NCBI GenBank assembly: GCA_030762935.1
Contig: CM060900.1
Span: 435,529,921 to 435,593,920, forward strand
Reading direction: 5' to 3'
From: Hymenopus coronatus
Taxonomy: Eukaryota > Arthropoda > Insecta > Mantodea > Hymenopodidae
Length of the DNA stretch: 64,000 nucleotides
Part shown: in pieces, positions 45,394 through 57,122 of the stretch
Numbering within the stretch: position 1 is the first letter of the stretch
How the letters are laid out: every line of letters starts with the position of its first letter
The notes under the pieces: generated by a model
Database searches by the model: none
Seen by the model: only the letters and a program-made list of their open reading frames with translations
Told to the model about the DNA's origin: nothing
Position numbers and translations under genes: made by a program

Positions 45394-45593
45394 GTGAACG
45401 TTAAAAGTCTTTGATGTTTGTGATAGGATTGACAACAATAAGATATAAATAAATAGTGTTGTGGAAAGCATATTGTCTAAGGTAATCATGTGTCGTAAAC
45501 AATAACCGGATATCTTACCTGTTAGTCCACGAGGATTTATTTCGCAGTATTGAAAATTACAACACATCAGACAAAATACGTGAACGTAATCTA

Positions 45594-45750
45594 AGCAGAG
45601 ATAAAGAGAGAGAGGGAGAGTGAAAGAGAGAGACAGAGAGAGAGAGAGGGAGACAGAGAAAGAGAGATAAAGAGTGAGAGAGAAAGAGACAGAGAAGGGG
45701 AGAGAGGGAGAGAGAAAGAGAGAGAGAAAAAGAGAGGGAGAGAGAGACCA
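45594..45750. repeat. (GA)n-rich tract
   Basis: Imperfect GAGA, GGGA and AAAG repeat. The Ser/Leu-rich minus frame through it is an artefact of composition. Confidence 0.95.
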
Positions 45751-46017
45751 AATGCCGCAGCAGCCTCACTTTACGAGTTTTTAGTGTCTAGCCGTGTGGA
45801 AAGCTAGTAGTATCCGTTAGATGATGCTATCTAATCATATGAACTTAAATTAAGTAATTCATCATTTTACCCCGCTCGCTAACCTCCTCCGGCCTCCCCT
45901 ACAATATACATAGCAGGAATAGAAGATGCTATATGTCACCCAAAATTTCGATACTGATATTTCAATGAAACTGTATGTTATGAGGACCCCTAATTTAAAA
46001 AAAGGTATACAAAAAGG
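45751..46017. other. No gene seen
   Basis: Short unique-looking stretch between the GA tract and the GGTN satellite. Confidence 0.5.
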
Positions 46018-48540
46018 TATGCATGTAAGTGGGTGGGTGAGTGGGTAGGTAGTGAGGTAGGTAGGTAGGTTAGTAGGAGGGTGAGTAGATGGGTGGGTAG
46101 GTGGGTTGGTGCGAAGGTAGGTGTTTAGGTGGGTAGGTAGGTAGGTGGGTGGGTAGATGGGTGGGTAGGTGGGTGGGTAGGTAAGTAGGTAGGTAGGTGG
46201 GTAGGTAGGTAGGTAAGTGGGTGGATGGATGGGTGGGCGGGTAGGTTGGTAATTAGGTAGGTGGGTGGGTAGGTGTGTGGGTGGGTAGGTGTGTGGGTGG
46301 GTAGGTGTGTGGGTGGGTAGGTGTGTGGGTGGGTGGATAAGTGGGTAGGTGGGTGGGTGATTAGGTCGATAGGTAGGTAGCTAGGTAGGTGGGTAGGTAG
46401 GTGGGTAGGTTGGTAGGTAGGTAGGTACGTAAATAGGTAGGTCGGTAGGTCCGTAGAATAGTCGAGAGGTCGGTAGGTAGTTTGGTCGGTCGGTAGGTCT
46501 GTCGGTAGGTCGGTCAGTCGGTCGCTCAATCGGTAGGTCCGTCGGTCGGTGGGGCTGTTGTTCGGTCGATCGGTCGGTAGGTAGGTAGGTGGGTCGGTAT
46601 GTCGGTCGGTAGTTCGGTCAGTCGGTCGGTAGCTCGGTAGATCGGTCGTTTGGTCGGTCGGTAGGTCGGTCGGTCGCTCCGGAGGAAGGTCGGTAGGTCG
46701 GTTTGTCGGTCGGTCGGTCGGTCAGTAGTTCGGTAGGTCGGTCGGTCGCTCGGTAGGTCGATAGGTCGGTCGGTCGATCGGTAGGTTGGTACATCGGTCG
46801 GTCGGTTAGTAGGTCGGTAGGTAGGTAGCTCGGTAGGTCGGACGGTCAGTAGTTCGGTCGGTCGTTCGGTCGTTCATTCGATCGGTAGGTCGGTCGTTAG
46901 GTCGATAGGTCGGACGGTTTGTCGATCGGTTGGTCGGTCGGTAGGTCTGTAGGAAAGCCGGGCTGTAGGTGGGTCGGTCGGTAGGTCGGTAGTTCGGTCG
47001 GTAGGTCAGAAGGTCGGTCGGACGGTCGGTAGGTATGACAGTCACTCGGTCGGTAGTTCAGTCGGTCGGTAGGTGGGTAGCTGTGTAGGAGGTAGGTAGG
47101 TAGGAGAGTAGGTAGGTAGGAGGGTAGGTAGGTAGGTGGTAGAGTAGGTAGGTAGGAGGGTATGTAGGTAGAAGGTTAGGTGGTTAGGTAGGTGGATGTA
47201 TAGGTGGGTGGGTAGGTGGGTAGGTACATGGTGGGGTAGGTAGGTGGGTAGATGGGTAGGTGGGTAGGTAGGTGGCTAAGTAGGTAGGTAGGTGGGTTGG
47301 TGGGTGGGTAGGTGGGTACGTTTTTAGGTAGGTAGGAGGTTAGGCGTGTAGGTAGGTGGGTGTATAGTTGGGTGCATGGTTGGGTGGGTGGGCAGGTAGG
47401 TAGGTAGGCAGTTAGGTGGGTTGGTGGGTGCGTAAGCAGGTGGGTAGGAAGGTAGGTGGGTTGGTAGTTGGGTAGGTGAGTTGGTAGGTGGGCATGTAGG
47501 TAGGTGGGTGGGTAGGTAGGTAGGTGTGTGGGTAGGTTGGTAGGTAGCTGGGTGGATGGGTAGAAAAGTAGGTGGGTAGGTAGGTACGTAGATCGGTAGG
47601 TGGTTGGGTAGGTATGTAGGTAGTTAGGTGGGTAGCTGGACGTGTAGGTGGGTAGGTGGGTGGGTGGTAGATAGGTAGGTAGGTAGGTGGGTAGGTAGGT
47701 CGGTATGTCCGTAGGTTGGTCGGTAGGTCAGTAGGTAGTTCGGTCGGTAGGTCCGTCGGTCGGTCGGGCTGTCGGTCGGTCGATCGGTCGGTCAGTAGGT
47801 CGGTAGGTAGGTATGTATATACGGAGTTCGGCAGGTCGGTCGGCAAGTCGGTCGGTCGGTCGGTGGCTAAGTCGGTAGGTCGGTAGATACGTATGTCAGC
47901 AAGTCGGTCAGTAAGTTAGTCGGTGGGTCGGTAGGTCGGTCGGTCGGTTGGTTGGTCGGTCGGTAGGTCGGTCGGTGGTTTGGTCAATTGGTGGGTAGGT
48001 TGGTCAATTGGTGGGTAGGTCGGTAGGTTCGTAGGTCGGTCGGTAGGTTGGTCGGTAAGTCGGTAGATCGGTCGGTAAAACGGTTGGTAGGTCGGTAGTT
48101 CGGTCGGTCGGCCGCTCGGTAGGTCGGTAAAACGGTAGGTGGGTAGGTAGATAGGTAGGTCGGTCGATAGGTCAGTAGGTCGGTCGGTAGTTCGGTAGGT
48201 CAGTAGGTCAGTAGGTCGGTAAGTAGGTGGGTAGGTGGACAGGTGGGTAGATGGGTAGTTGGGAAGGTAGGTAGGTGCGTGTATAGGTGGGAGGGTAGGT
48301 TGGTAGGTCGGAAGATGGGCGGGTAGGTGGGTAGTTGGGTGGGTGGGTTGGTCGGTAGGTAGGTCGGTATGTCCGTAGGTTGGTCGGTAGGTCAGTAGGT
48401 TGTTCGGTCGATCGGTCGGTCAGTAAGTCGGTCGGTCGGTTGGTTAATCAGTGGGTCGGTAAAATGGTAGGTCGGTCGGTCGGTCGGTCGGTCGTTCGTT
48501 CGTTCGTTCGCTCGCTCGCTCGCTCGCTCGCTCGGTGGGT
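46018..48540. repeat. GGTN tetranucleotide satellite, 2.5 kb
   Basis: Almost the whole stretch is GGTA, GGTG and GGTC tetramers in varying order. Blocks rich in GGTA/GGTG (about 46018-46435, 47060-47690, 48225-48355) alternate with blocks rich in GGTC (about 46440-47055, 47695-48220, 48360-48535). A 20-bp unit TAGGTGTGTGGGTGGG repeats four times near 46270-46335. A longer phrase starting CGGTATGTCCGTAGGTTGGT occurs at 47701 and again at 48365, indicating a higher-order repeat of 664 bp. Frames reading Pro/Thr/Tyr/Asp on the minus strand are not genes. Confidence 0.95.
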
Positions 48541-48642
48541 GGTTAGGTTAGGTTTAGGTTAGGTTAGGGTTAGGTAAGGTTTGGGTTAGGTTAGGGTTGG
48601 GTTGGGTTTGGGTTATGTTAGGGTTAGGTTAGGTTAGGTAAT
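48541..48642. repeat. Degenerate (TTAGG)n telomere-like tract
   Basis: Directly continuous with the GGTN satellite, about 100 bases read as TTAGG, TTTAGG, TTAGGG and TTGGG units. TTAGG is the ancestral arthropod telomere repeat. The degeneracy and the internal position argue for an interstitial or subtelomeric relic. Confidence 0.8.
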
Positions 48643-48662
48643 TTATGCAATGTAGCTATGTA

Positions 48663-48664
<2 letters not shown>

Positions 48665-48697
<33 letters not shown>
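48665..48697. repeat. (TA)n microsatellite
   Basis: Perfect alternating AT run closing the simple-repeat complex. Confidence 0.95.
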
Positions 48698-48700
<3 letters not shown>

Positions 48701-49689
48701 GTACGTATCTGTGAATGTGTGTGAGTTGGTGTTTATTACTGATGATTACTAATAATTTTACACCAGTTTAAAATGCGTCGGTGCACAGGGCCAAGTAGCC
48801 CTTAGAATTTCATGCCTACTACTTTATCTCGTGTTCTGTTTTGTATGTTGAGACAGTACATGTCCTGTCACGGGGTAAAGAATTATTAAGAAGAGAAATA
48901 TAAATCATAGCCAAGAATATAAATTATATCAAGAAGATAAAATATAAATTTATAGTGAAAATGGGAAGGGTAGAAAGACTTTTAACACGTACACGTCACG
49001 AGTTCGGGGTACAAGATCCTTTACCTGCCGTGCATTCACCTGGGGGAAAGGAGTGAGAATGACATTCCCAAGGAAAACTAACGGGACACAAGACAATGAT
49101 TCCGGCTGGTCAGGCGACAGTGTAAGGCACTTGGTGAAGGACCTCCGGACGACCAATATGTGAAATTTAGAATTCGTGATGGAGTCGAACAGGCTACCTT
49201 TTAATTGTGAGGCACTTGACGAAGAATCTCCGCACGACCAAGATGTGACATTTGAACGCGTGGTGTAACCCTTAGTTGTGACGGAAGTAAGTGATTTTTT
49301 TAACACCGATCATAGTACGAGACGTGTCACTGCATCAAATGAATAAATTATAATAGTCGCGTGCGGGTAAAGTGTAACGTCACAGTAGGAAACTAAGAAG
49401 TATACGCGTGTGTTCTTCCGCGGAAAAAGGCCTGACTCAGTTATTAAAGCACTTGTGTCTCACCACAACCTGAAAGAGAGTTTCCATGATAATAAAAACC
49501 CTGAGCTAAGCCAACTCAAACCTACACCATTCCCGCTAATCAAAACCCGCACCGGGACCGGAACCTAGCACCCCCACAATGTGTGTTCAAAATCTTCTAC
49601 CAAAACGTTGAGTTTCTTTCAAGGTTTGCAGAAAAAAAAAACCCAAAGGTTGTTAAGTATAAGAGATCTTAGGTGTTTCATATATGAGT
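48698..49689. other. No gene called; small internal duplication
   Basis: A minus frame at 48950-49306 (118 codons) has no domain I recognise. GCACTTGGTGAAGGACCTCC near 49126 and GCACTTGACGAAGAATCTCC near 49212 begin two ~50-bp related segments, a local duplication. The rest is unremarkable. Confidence 0.45.
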
Positions 49690-50388
49690 TTCTCTGCCTA
49701 TTTCGCAATCAAACTTCTACAAAAGATTATTCTTCTATATACTTCATGCTAATCCACTTTAACATTAGCAGAATGGTCTTATTACTTAGTTTGGTATAAG
49801 TAGAAGAGATGCAAAGGAAGACACCAGAATAAAACGATGGTCAAATGATTGAAAAGCTCTCGTAATGCGATTGTCAGTGAAATTCCGTTCTCTATGCGGG
49901 GTCAGGAGTAAAGCAAAGGAAACTGGGACATTTTTTTTTTTTTTTGGAGAAAAGTATAGGTATTTTGAAATTGAAACCAATAACAAGGAATATTTCGAAA
50001 ACTGTTGGATAAACAAAAATGTATAGGATATAGATTGTATGTTCTGACGAGATCTACATTTTTGTGTGGTAGGTTTTTGCCTATCTCTTTAGTTTATCAG
50101 TTATGCAAAGGACATCCAGAATTAATAGGACTTCCGAGGGTATTCCCAGAAAATTCAAGATATGTATTTTATTTGCTATGTAAATATCTATGGTATATGG
50201 CATTTTAATTAAAATCATTATAGCCATTTTTTGAGAAAGTCAAAAATTTCGAAAGATGTTCCATGTAAAATATTCTTTGGAATGGAATATTTCATAAGAA
50301 TCTTCGTTTGCATATTTGGAACACATTTATTATAACGACTTTTCATTTTTGAGTTGAACTGTCCAGAGACGCGCGCGCGCGCACACGC

Positions 50389-50422
<34 letters not shown>

Positions 50423-50592
50423 TGTGACAGACACTGACGCACAGTGACCATTTTGTAAAAATGTTATTTTGGATTCAGGGTATCTCAAAAGTATATTTCC
50501 TATGAAATTTTACTATCGAATTTTGGGTGGAATACAATATTATCTGTACCTACTATATACTTACATTGTACGTATAGAGAAAGTAATATGTG
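49690..50592 (+). repeat. Repeat B, near full-length forward copy
   Basis: It begins TACAAAAGATTATTCTTC and includes CATGCTAATCCACTTTAACA, GGAATATTTCGAAAACTGTT and TCAGTTATGCAAAGGACATC. The GC/CA microsatellite is at 50371-50422, and it ends ACGTATAGAGAAAGTAAT. No coding potential. Confidence 0.85.
50371..50422. repeat. (GC)n/(CA)n compound microsatellite in repeat B
   Basis: GCGCGC units pass into CACG and then pure CA units, at the usual repeat B microsatellite site. Confidence 0.95.
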
Positions 50593-50751
50593 CAAGTGAT
50601 AATCCTTGATAAGTTATCATTGAATAAAAATGTTAGAATATCTAATCCTCAAACTAAAATTGATGAAAAATATTGTTTCTCATACATATGAATGTTTCCT
50701 AAAAAAATTATATTCTCAATAAAAGATATGGTTCCAGCAATTTTACTTTCA

Positions 50752-51870
50752 CTAGCACGTATGCACAATAGTTATAGATAGTGGATGAAGAAGGGGTTGC
50801 ATTCCACACAAAAATTTGGTACGGAGATTTTACCGAAAATGTTTGTTTAGAGACCCCCTGAATCCGAAAAAAAAAACACTTTCAGAAAAATATCCGTGTC
50901 TGCGTGTTTGTGTGTGTCTGTGAGCACTATACGTTAATCACCAAACTTAGTATTTAAGTTCAGTATCTTCCAAGGTTGGGATACGAATACTGTCGGAAAA
51001 ACCCAACTACGCGTTGCAACGAAGATCTTCGAAAATGTTGATGTTTTGAAAAATAGCTCTTAGGATTTTCATTAGAATATCACATTTCTAAGAAATTTTC
51101 ATGTCAATAGGCCCTCCGTGGTGTAGTGGTTACCCTGCAAGCCTCAATTACCCAAGGTTGAGGGTTCAAATCCGGAGGAGGACGATACATTTTTTCGGAC
51201 ATAAAAATTCTTAGCATGGCTTCCTTTGGAAGGGAAATAAAGCCGTTGGTCCCATGTCGTAGATTATGGTATGTAAAAGAACCTCAAGCCTGATAAGGAG
51301 TCTCTGAGCAAAATTAAGCTGTCTTTCACGCCCAGTATACAATGGGAGGCAGAGAACCATGGAAGATAAAGAGCGTCCAAAATAAACCTCCATTTCATTT
51401 CATGTCAAAAGAAATATATATCTTGAATTTCTTGGGAATATCCAGTAGTGAATTGTTCATTCTGTATGATTTTTGTATCACCAATGAACCGCAAGAAATA
51501 GACAGAAACTTGCTATACAGGAAATATAGATCAAATTATAACACACAATTTATGTCATATACATTTTTGTAGAGTTATACTTTTAGAGATATTCTTTAGA
51601 ATTGGTTTCAGTTTTGCAATACGCAAAGTTCTCACCCGCTTCACATCTCTTTTTTGTTTTACTCCTGGTCATGTCAATCACATGGAGACAGTTTTCAAAA
51701 GATTTAGCCTAGCGTATTCTCTTATTTTCCCTTCTACTTGTAAGGAACTAAGTACTAAGACACTTTCTTGTAATGTGTATCTTGATTAGCATTATATAGA
51801 TAAAAGGGTTATCTTTTGTGAGAATAGTTTGTTTTCAGAAGACATAGAGGAAGCCATATAAATGGAACAG
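50752..51870 (-). repeat. Repeat B, reverse copy split by a SINE
   Basis: 50752-51107 carries the reverse right part (GTTGCATTCCACACAAAAAT and AGTATCTTCCAAGGTTGGGA). 51398-51870 carries the rest (TATCTTGAATTTCTTGGGAA and CTTACTTG-type words to the left end). The SINE at 51108-51397 interrupts it at TTTCATGTCAA. Confidence 0.85.
51108..51397 (+). repeat. SINE family 2, full length, nested in repeat B
   Basis: TTTCATGTCAA occurs at 51097-51107 and 51398-51408, an 11-bp target duplication. The head CCCTCCGTGGTGTAGTGGTT (A-box) is followed by GAGGGTTCAAATCC (B-box). The 290-bp length equals that of the copy at 24131-24421. Confidence 0.9.
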
Positions 51871-51889
51871 ATCAGTTTGGTTTTAGATA

Positions 51890-52025
51890 CTTAAAACTTG
51901 TTTATCTCTTACGGTATACGAATTACTGAAATCATTCAGAATAAAGAGGACTTCAGAGGCTATTACCAGAAAATTCATACGTTGCAATTGTCACGAAAAT
52001 ATCTTAAACGCATTGCGACATACTG
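51890..52025 (+). repeat. Repeat B, forward fragment
   Basis: TTTATCTCTTACGGTATACG and AGAGGACTTCAGAGGCTATT match the forward units. It is followed by a small GT/GTAT run. Confidence 0.7.
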
Positions 52026-52096
52026 TGTGTGTGTATGTATGTATATATGTCAAGATCACAAGTCCTCAGAGTGACGTACCTGGTTGATTTTTACAG

Positions 52097-52342
52097 TCCG
52101 CCACTGATACATTTTTTTTTTTTTTTTTTTAACAGTACCGGAATCTGGTCAGGACTCCGGCGCAGTATCTCCTATTTACATCCCTCCTGTATAATTACTG
52201 GTTTTACTGTTCCTTTACACAAACATATACGCATTGCACAAATATATAACACGCATGCCCAAGGCGGGACTCGAACCCACGATCCCCTGCCCACGAAGCA
52301 CCAAGGCTAGACGCCTTAGCTAGCGTGGCCATGGGGACCGGC
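52097..52342 (-). repeat. SINE family 3, reverse copy with long tail
   Basis: Complement of the tRNA head at the right end (GGCCATGGGGACCGGC) and GGGACTCGAACCCACGATCC as B-box complement. The T run at about 52112-52130 is the A tail of the minus-oriented element. Body matches 29218-29432 almost word for word. Confidence 0.85.
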
Positions 52343-52344
52343 TG

Positions 52345-52880
52345 CCTTCGGCTACTCAGGAAGTTTGGTTCGGAGTCAATGGTAGAGCATGTTTTTTGAC
52401 TCACCCAGGGGGGAACCAAATGGGAATACACATTAAATACACTCAAAATAACACATAACACAGAACTGCTACATATAGTACTTTATTTAACTGAAAATGG
52501 GGTTCGTCGTCGTGTAGCATACTTATTGTTACAAGCACTGAGCTTACAATATTTCTAAGGTTCGGACTCATGTTATTACTGCGCGACACTAGCATATTCA
52601 CACTTCGCGTATCCAACCCAACTGAGCACGTTACATCTCAACTCCCAACTGTCCTCATACCTTCTGTCCAGGTGTACCTCTTTCCTGAATGCTTAAAATA
52701 TTACAATGCAATTTCGGGGGTAGAGGAGATCCGCTAGTCGACGTTGCAAACACTTTCCCTTAGCTTAAACAAAGAGATTCTGCCTGGCTTCAACCCTCTC
52801 TTCGTCAAATCCATCATTCGCAAAGACTTCTTGAAATAGGCGTTTATACATGGGAACAAACAAATATTACATAAACAATT
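52345..52880. other. No gene seen
   Basis: Moderately GC-balanced sequence without recognised motifs. Confidence 0.45.
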
Positions 52881-52889
52881 AATATACCC

Positions 52890-53190
52890 GTAATTGGTTA
52901 TGCTTCTGAATGTTACCGTTTCATACAAATATTTATATAAAAACCGTTATGAGCCTGTTTTGAGAAAGTAAAGAATTTAGAAAAATGTTCCATACAAAGG
53001 GTACTTTGGGGTGGGGGAATGTTCGAGGCAAATCCTTTGAAGATATTAAAATTAAATACCAAGATTAGTACTTAATAAATATATATATTCTTTTGAGTTA
53101 TGCTTTTTTTATTCGGTGGTCTAAACTACATTTCCGGTAAAATCTCGGCATCGAATATTTGGGTGAAATATGACAAGTCGTTTATGTGTA
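52890..53190 (+). repeat. Repeat B, forward fragment
   Basis: CCATACAAAGGGTACTTTGG, AAATTAAATACCAAGATTAG and ATTTCCGGTAAAATCTCGGC follow the family order with large gaps. Confidence 0.65.
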
Positions 53191-53589
53191 GTAGAAAACT
53201 TAAAGGAGCATAAATGGTTCTTACACCCCGGAACAAAGTAAAAAATTAAGTTTTAGCCCATCCTCTAATTTCAATTTTCTTCTACAAGTTAATTATGGTG
53301 GATTCTATGCGTTAAAGTAATATAATTCTTGTATGAGATTCTTTCCTTCATTTTTGCTTTTAAAAACTGTTTTGTGTTAATGGTATTGTCTCGTGCAAAT
53401 GACCAATTTTCTCAAAAAATATCGAAGATAGCTAAAACAAATTTTAGGATGATAAAAAGTATCGGTCGTTGTGAATGTATTTTGGCGACAATAAACTGTT
53501 TGTTTCTTATAATAAATAATACAATATAAATATTGTGTAATGGTATAAGTAATAAAAACCTTACTTCTTTAATTAACCAAACGTATAGA

Positions 53590-53626
<37 letters not shown>

Positions 53627-53789
53627 TACACACATATATACAAAAACACGTAAGTAAATCTCTTATCTTATATAGTTTCTGAGATAGAAGGTAGCGGACT
53701 CATGAATTTGACAGATTTAACATTGGTGGAATAGTGATTCTGATACTTGTAATTCACATATAAATCCAATGGTGAAATAGTAGATAAGA
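53191..53789. other. No gene seen; (AT)n tract
   Basis: A perfect (AT)n run lies at about 53594-53622. The frame at 53329-53529 has no recognised domain. Confidence 0.5.
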
Positions 53790-54047
53790 GTTGTTGTTTT
53801 TTAATTTTTATTTTATAGGTTAACGTCCTTCAACCTGGTTGATCATATCGGACGATGAATGAAATTGGTGAAATGATGCTCAAATGATCTCGGGGTCCAT
53901 GGAGCTTAAAGTTACTCGACATTCGTCTTCTCAGGATAAGGGAAAACCCCGAAAACTCACCCGGGTAACTCACCCTAAGCGAGGTTCGAACTCACGACCT
54001 TTTGAATGTGAAGCAGACACGCTAGCACCACACTACCCAGGCGGGCC
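53790..54047 (-). repeat. SINE family 4, best reverse copy
   Basis: AGATAAGA flanks it (53782-53789 and 54048-54055). The complement of the right end is GGCCCGCCTGGGTAGTGTGG (tRNA-like start) and the B-box complement is GAGGTTCGAACTCACGACCT. The body has ACTCGACATTCGTCTTCTCA, and the left end GGTTAACGTCCTTCAACCTG is shared with 16567. Confidence 0.85.
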
Positions 54048-54490
54048 AGATAAGATTCTACGAACGAGATTTTAAGAATGGAGATTCAAAATAACGTTTC
54101 TACGTCGTTACTTGCGCGGAAATGTAAATACAATGAACCTTTAAAGCTAGGTGCATAAATAAAGCGCCCCAAAGCAAAATATGCTACAATTATGTCTAAA
54201 TTAATAACCTACACATACGATAAAACTAAAACGAAACATTTTACAGTAATCTTCTATTTTGGATGGATTAATGAAAAGGTAAATATTGAGTAATTACATA
54301 GGTATTTAAATTTCGCAACATCTATATTAATGCGTGCATCCACGCGTTATATTTCCACACGCCGAACAGATTTCAACGAAAGTCAGTGTATACTTTGACT
54401 ACAGCAAAGCATTAAACCAAATTTAAACATTTCTAGCACATAAATTGATGTGGAGAAAACTCTTTTAAATAGGCAGATAGAACAGTACCT

Positions 54491-54492
<2 letters not shown>

Positions 54493-54534
<42 letters not shown>
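54493..54534. repeat. Poly-T run (42 nt)
   Basis: Uninterrupted T run close to the TA-flanked right terminus of the mariner-like element. Confidence 0.95.
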
Positions 54535-54919
54535 CAAGGAGATTCATTTTATTAGTTTACTTTTTTTTTAATCACACCGAAATCTTTTTCTTTTCTTGTA
54601 TAATACAAAATTATTTTACATACATTTAGCAGAACACGTTTTTTATAGTACAGGGTGTCTAAAAGTTATTAGACGATTTTGTAAAAATGTATTTTCACCA
54701 GTACTCGCCATAATTGAATTGTTGTACTACCATTTTGAAGTTTTGTGTAGTAATCTGGTTTTCATTTGTATCTAGAGAAAAGCGTGCACATTGTTTTTGG
54801 AAAAACTGGCTGCTTTGCCAACCGATCGTAGCAGTTCGCTGGGATTTTGGGTAATGTTGACGTTGGCTGCGGTAGTGCGGCTTCTCAATTCCGCCACTGT
54901 TGCTGAAAGTGGACGTATG

Positions 54920-56753
54920 CAGTGGCGGCTCGTAGCCAAATTATCTGGTGTGGCACAATTTTAAAATTGTCTAAAATTAAAACTAAATTGAATGTTATTT
55001 ATGGATGCTCTTTAACTGTAACGGTTCTATGCGTCCCATTCTGTTTTTAGCGCGAAAGACCCGTTCATATTGCTCAGAGTCCTCTTTAGCAGGATTGAGG
55101 TTTTTTTTTTACGTGCCGTAAATCTACGACACGGTATCAGCGACTTTACTTCCCTTATGAAGGAAGGGATTTTTACGCCTGAAAAAAAATTGGCCGGATT
55201 GAACCCGCGACCTTGAGAACCAGAGGCTAGCAAGTTACCCCTTGATCAGGGATGACGACAGACTAAAATTAGTGGATACTAAACGCTATCAGTAGAAATG
55301 AAATGCTAACCTTTCTGTTGGTAGATGAAGTCCATCCTTCGATCGATCCTTTGCTTGAAAAATACTTCCATAACTCTTTGATTTAAGTAAGAAACTGAAC
55401 ACGAACCGTCACCTCCACTGTTTACCATACGTCAACAACATTATCAGAGAGGTGATCCTGACGCAAATTGATGCACAGCTCGTCTTAACAGATGATTCCA
55501 GTCTTCAGTACTACCTTACACAACTTTAATAGCTTATGTATGTCAATTACAATGTTCACGATGTTTCTTTTACAACGAAGCTCGCTTTTCTCTCAGAAAA
55601 TTATGGAAACTACTCTTAGATTAAAGTAGGTCGCGATCGTGATATTAATGTCTTAAGCATTTTCTTTATAAGCAATTGTACACCTCACAAACCACCGTCT
55701 TTCTTTCGTAACAGTGTTTAGGATCTTCCCTCATAAAGCGAGTTTTAACACTGCCGTTTCCTTGAACGCTAACAAGCAGCAACTGATAAATCGGCATATT
55801 ATTCTACAGTTGATTTCACCAAATTATTCTCCAGCGTATTCGGATTATGTTTCATTAACACCGTGAAATACATTCAAGGCACTGTTTCACACTTATCAGT
55901 TTATTCTTAAGGTGTATATTGTATAACTGAGCACTAAATCTCAAAACACTAGCCACTAAATCACCTCTCGCAAGTAAGGTCCATTTTACTGTTTGTTCAC
56001 GTCCATAATTTCAATTACTGTTGGTTATTTTGCCTTTTCCTGTTTTCAAGTGAAGCTTCAAATGTATCACGAATCTATTTCCTAGTAAACTTAGGGTAAT
56101 TACACAACACACTGCTTGTACGCCTTGAGCTTTGGCGCGCGAGCGTACCTTATCGTCTGCTTGGCAGGGAGGAGAGAACACCAAGTATCAACATTGTACA
56201 TTTTCACCACTTAAGCTTCTTTTTGTATATTTCGTTCGGGAGGTTTATAGATCAACTTTGTTTTCAAATAAGAAGACATCCAAACTTAAGAAATGCTTCT
56301 TATTATTTACTCTTACACGTGAAGCAATCTTTGGCTAAATATTTTTGTCAGGGATTGGACTCAAACTTTAATTTTTGCTTATTGTCGGTTCTTATTTTCT
56401 CTTTGCGCATGCGCAGCAAACGACCACAGAGGCTTTCGTGTACCAAGAGAACCTTTCACTCTCGGTCCCTTGAACCCCGCACCAACAAATTAACTGCATC
56501 TGAAAGCATTGAATTCTTCTGCGCGTGCGCATAGGATGACCACAAAATTGCTTGTGTCCGAAAAATGCGGCCGGTTACTATTTCCGACAGCCATCTTCTC
56601 TACAACTGTCCAGCGTGCATAGTAGGTTTAAATGTATACAAAATACGTTATAGATTATAGCATTTTACCTAATAACATAATGGAGAAATTACTGTCTGAA
56701 ATTGTTGTAGGGAGGGCACGTGCCCCTGTGCCCCTAAAGGCCGGCCGCCACTG
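54920..56753. mobile_element. hAT-like element with perfect 8-bp target duplication
   Basis: It starts CAGTGGCGGCTCGTAGCC and ends GGCCGGCCGCCACTG, so the first ten bases invert exactly. GACGTATG stands on both sides (54912-54919 and 56754-56761). Eight-base duplications and CAG-type ends are hallmarks of hAT transposons. The 1834-bp interior has no recognised transposase, so it is non-autonomous. It sits inside the mariner-like remnant and contains a SINE fragment at 55090-55250. Confidence 0.9.
55090..55250 (-). repeat. SINE family 2 fragment inside the hAT-like element
   Basis: TACGTGCCGTAAATCTACGA and GGATTGAACCCGCGACCTTG are the reverse of the family 2 body and B-box region. The 3' tail is missing. 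Confidence 0.65.
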
Positions 56754-57065
56754 GACGTATGTACCTAAATATTTTCCTTGATAACCCCACAAGAAGGTTT
56801 AGCGAACGGGTGACCACTTGCATGAGTTATTCGCTGTCTGCGGCTGTTAACACGACCTATCCATCTACCAGGGAAGTGTCGATTGAGGACATTTATTTGC
56901 CAATGTAGCGCGCAGCCCCGTTTTCTTGGAAAAACGAATCCCTGTTGTTCTTCGTCAGCGAGTTGTGGTAATAACCTCTTCGATCATGACCACAAAATTG
57001 TCACAAAACGCTAGCCTCTTTGCTGGATCACCAAGCTGCAGGTTTTGAACCAGCTATATAGTCTT

Positions 57066-57122
57066 TACGTCGCCTGCGGTGCCCCAAGCAGTAAAAGCGG
57101 GCGTTAAACACTACCAAAAATA
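57066..57122 (+). repeat. SINE family 1, 3' fragment
   Basis: GCCTGCGGTGCCCCAAGCAG and GCGGGCGTTAAACACTACCA are the family's 3' end. It splits the transposase remnant between its helix-turn-helix and DDE parts. Confidence 0.8.

Noticed and set aside
45557..45769. Ser/Leu-rich 70-codon frame
   Set aside because: Translation of the GA-rich tract.
46125..47846. Several Pro/Thr/Tyr/Asp-rich frames of 79-144 codons on the minus strand
   Set aside because: They follow the GGTN tetramer satellite; the repeated ACC-N words cannot make stops in some frames.
46018..48540. CRISPR array
   Set aside because: There are no constant repeats separated by unique spacers; it is a tetranucleotide satellite in eukaryotic DNA.
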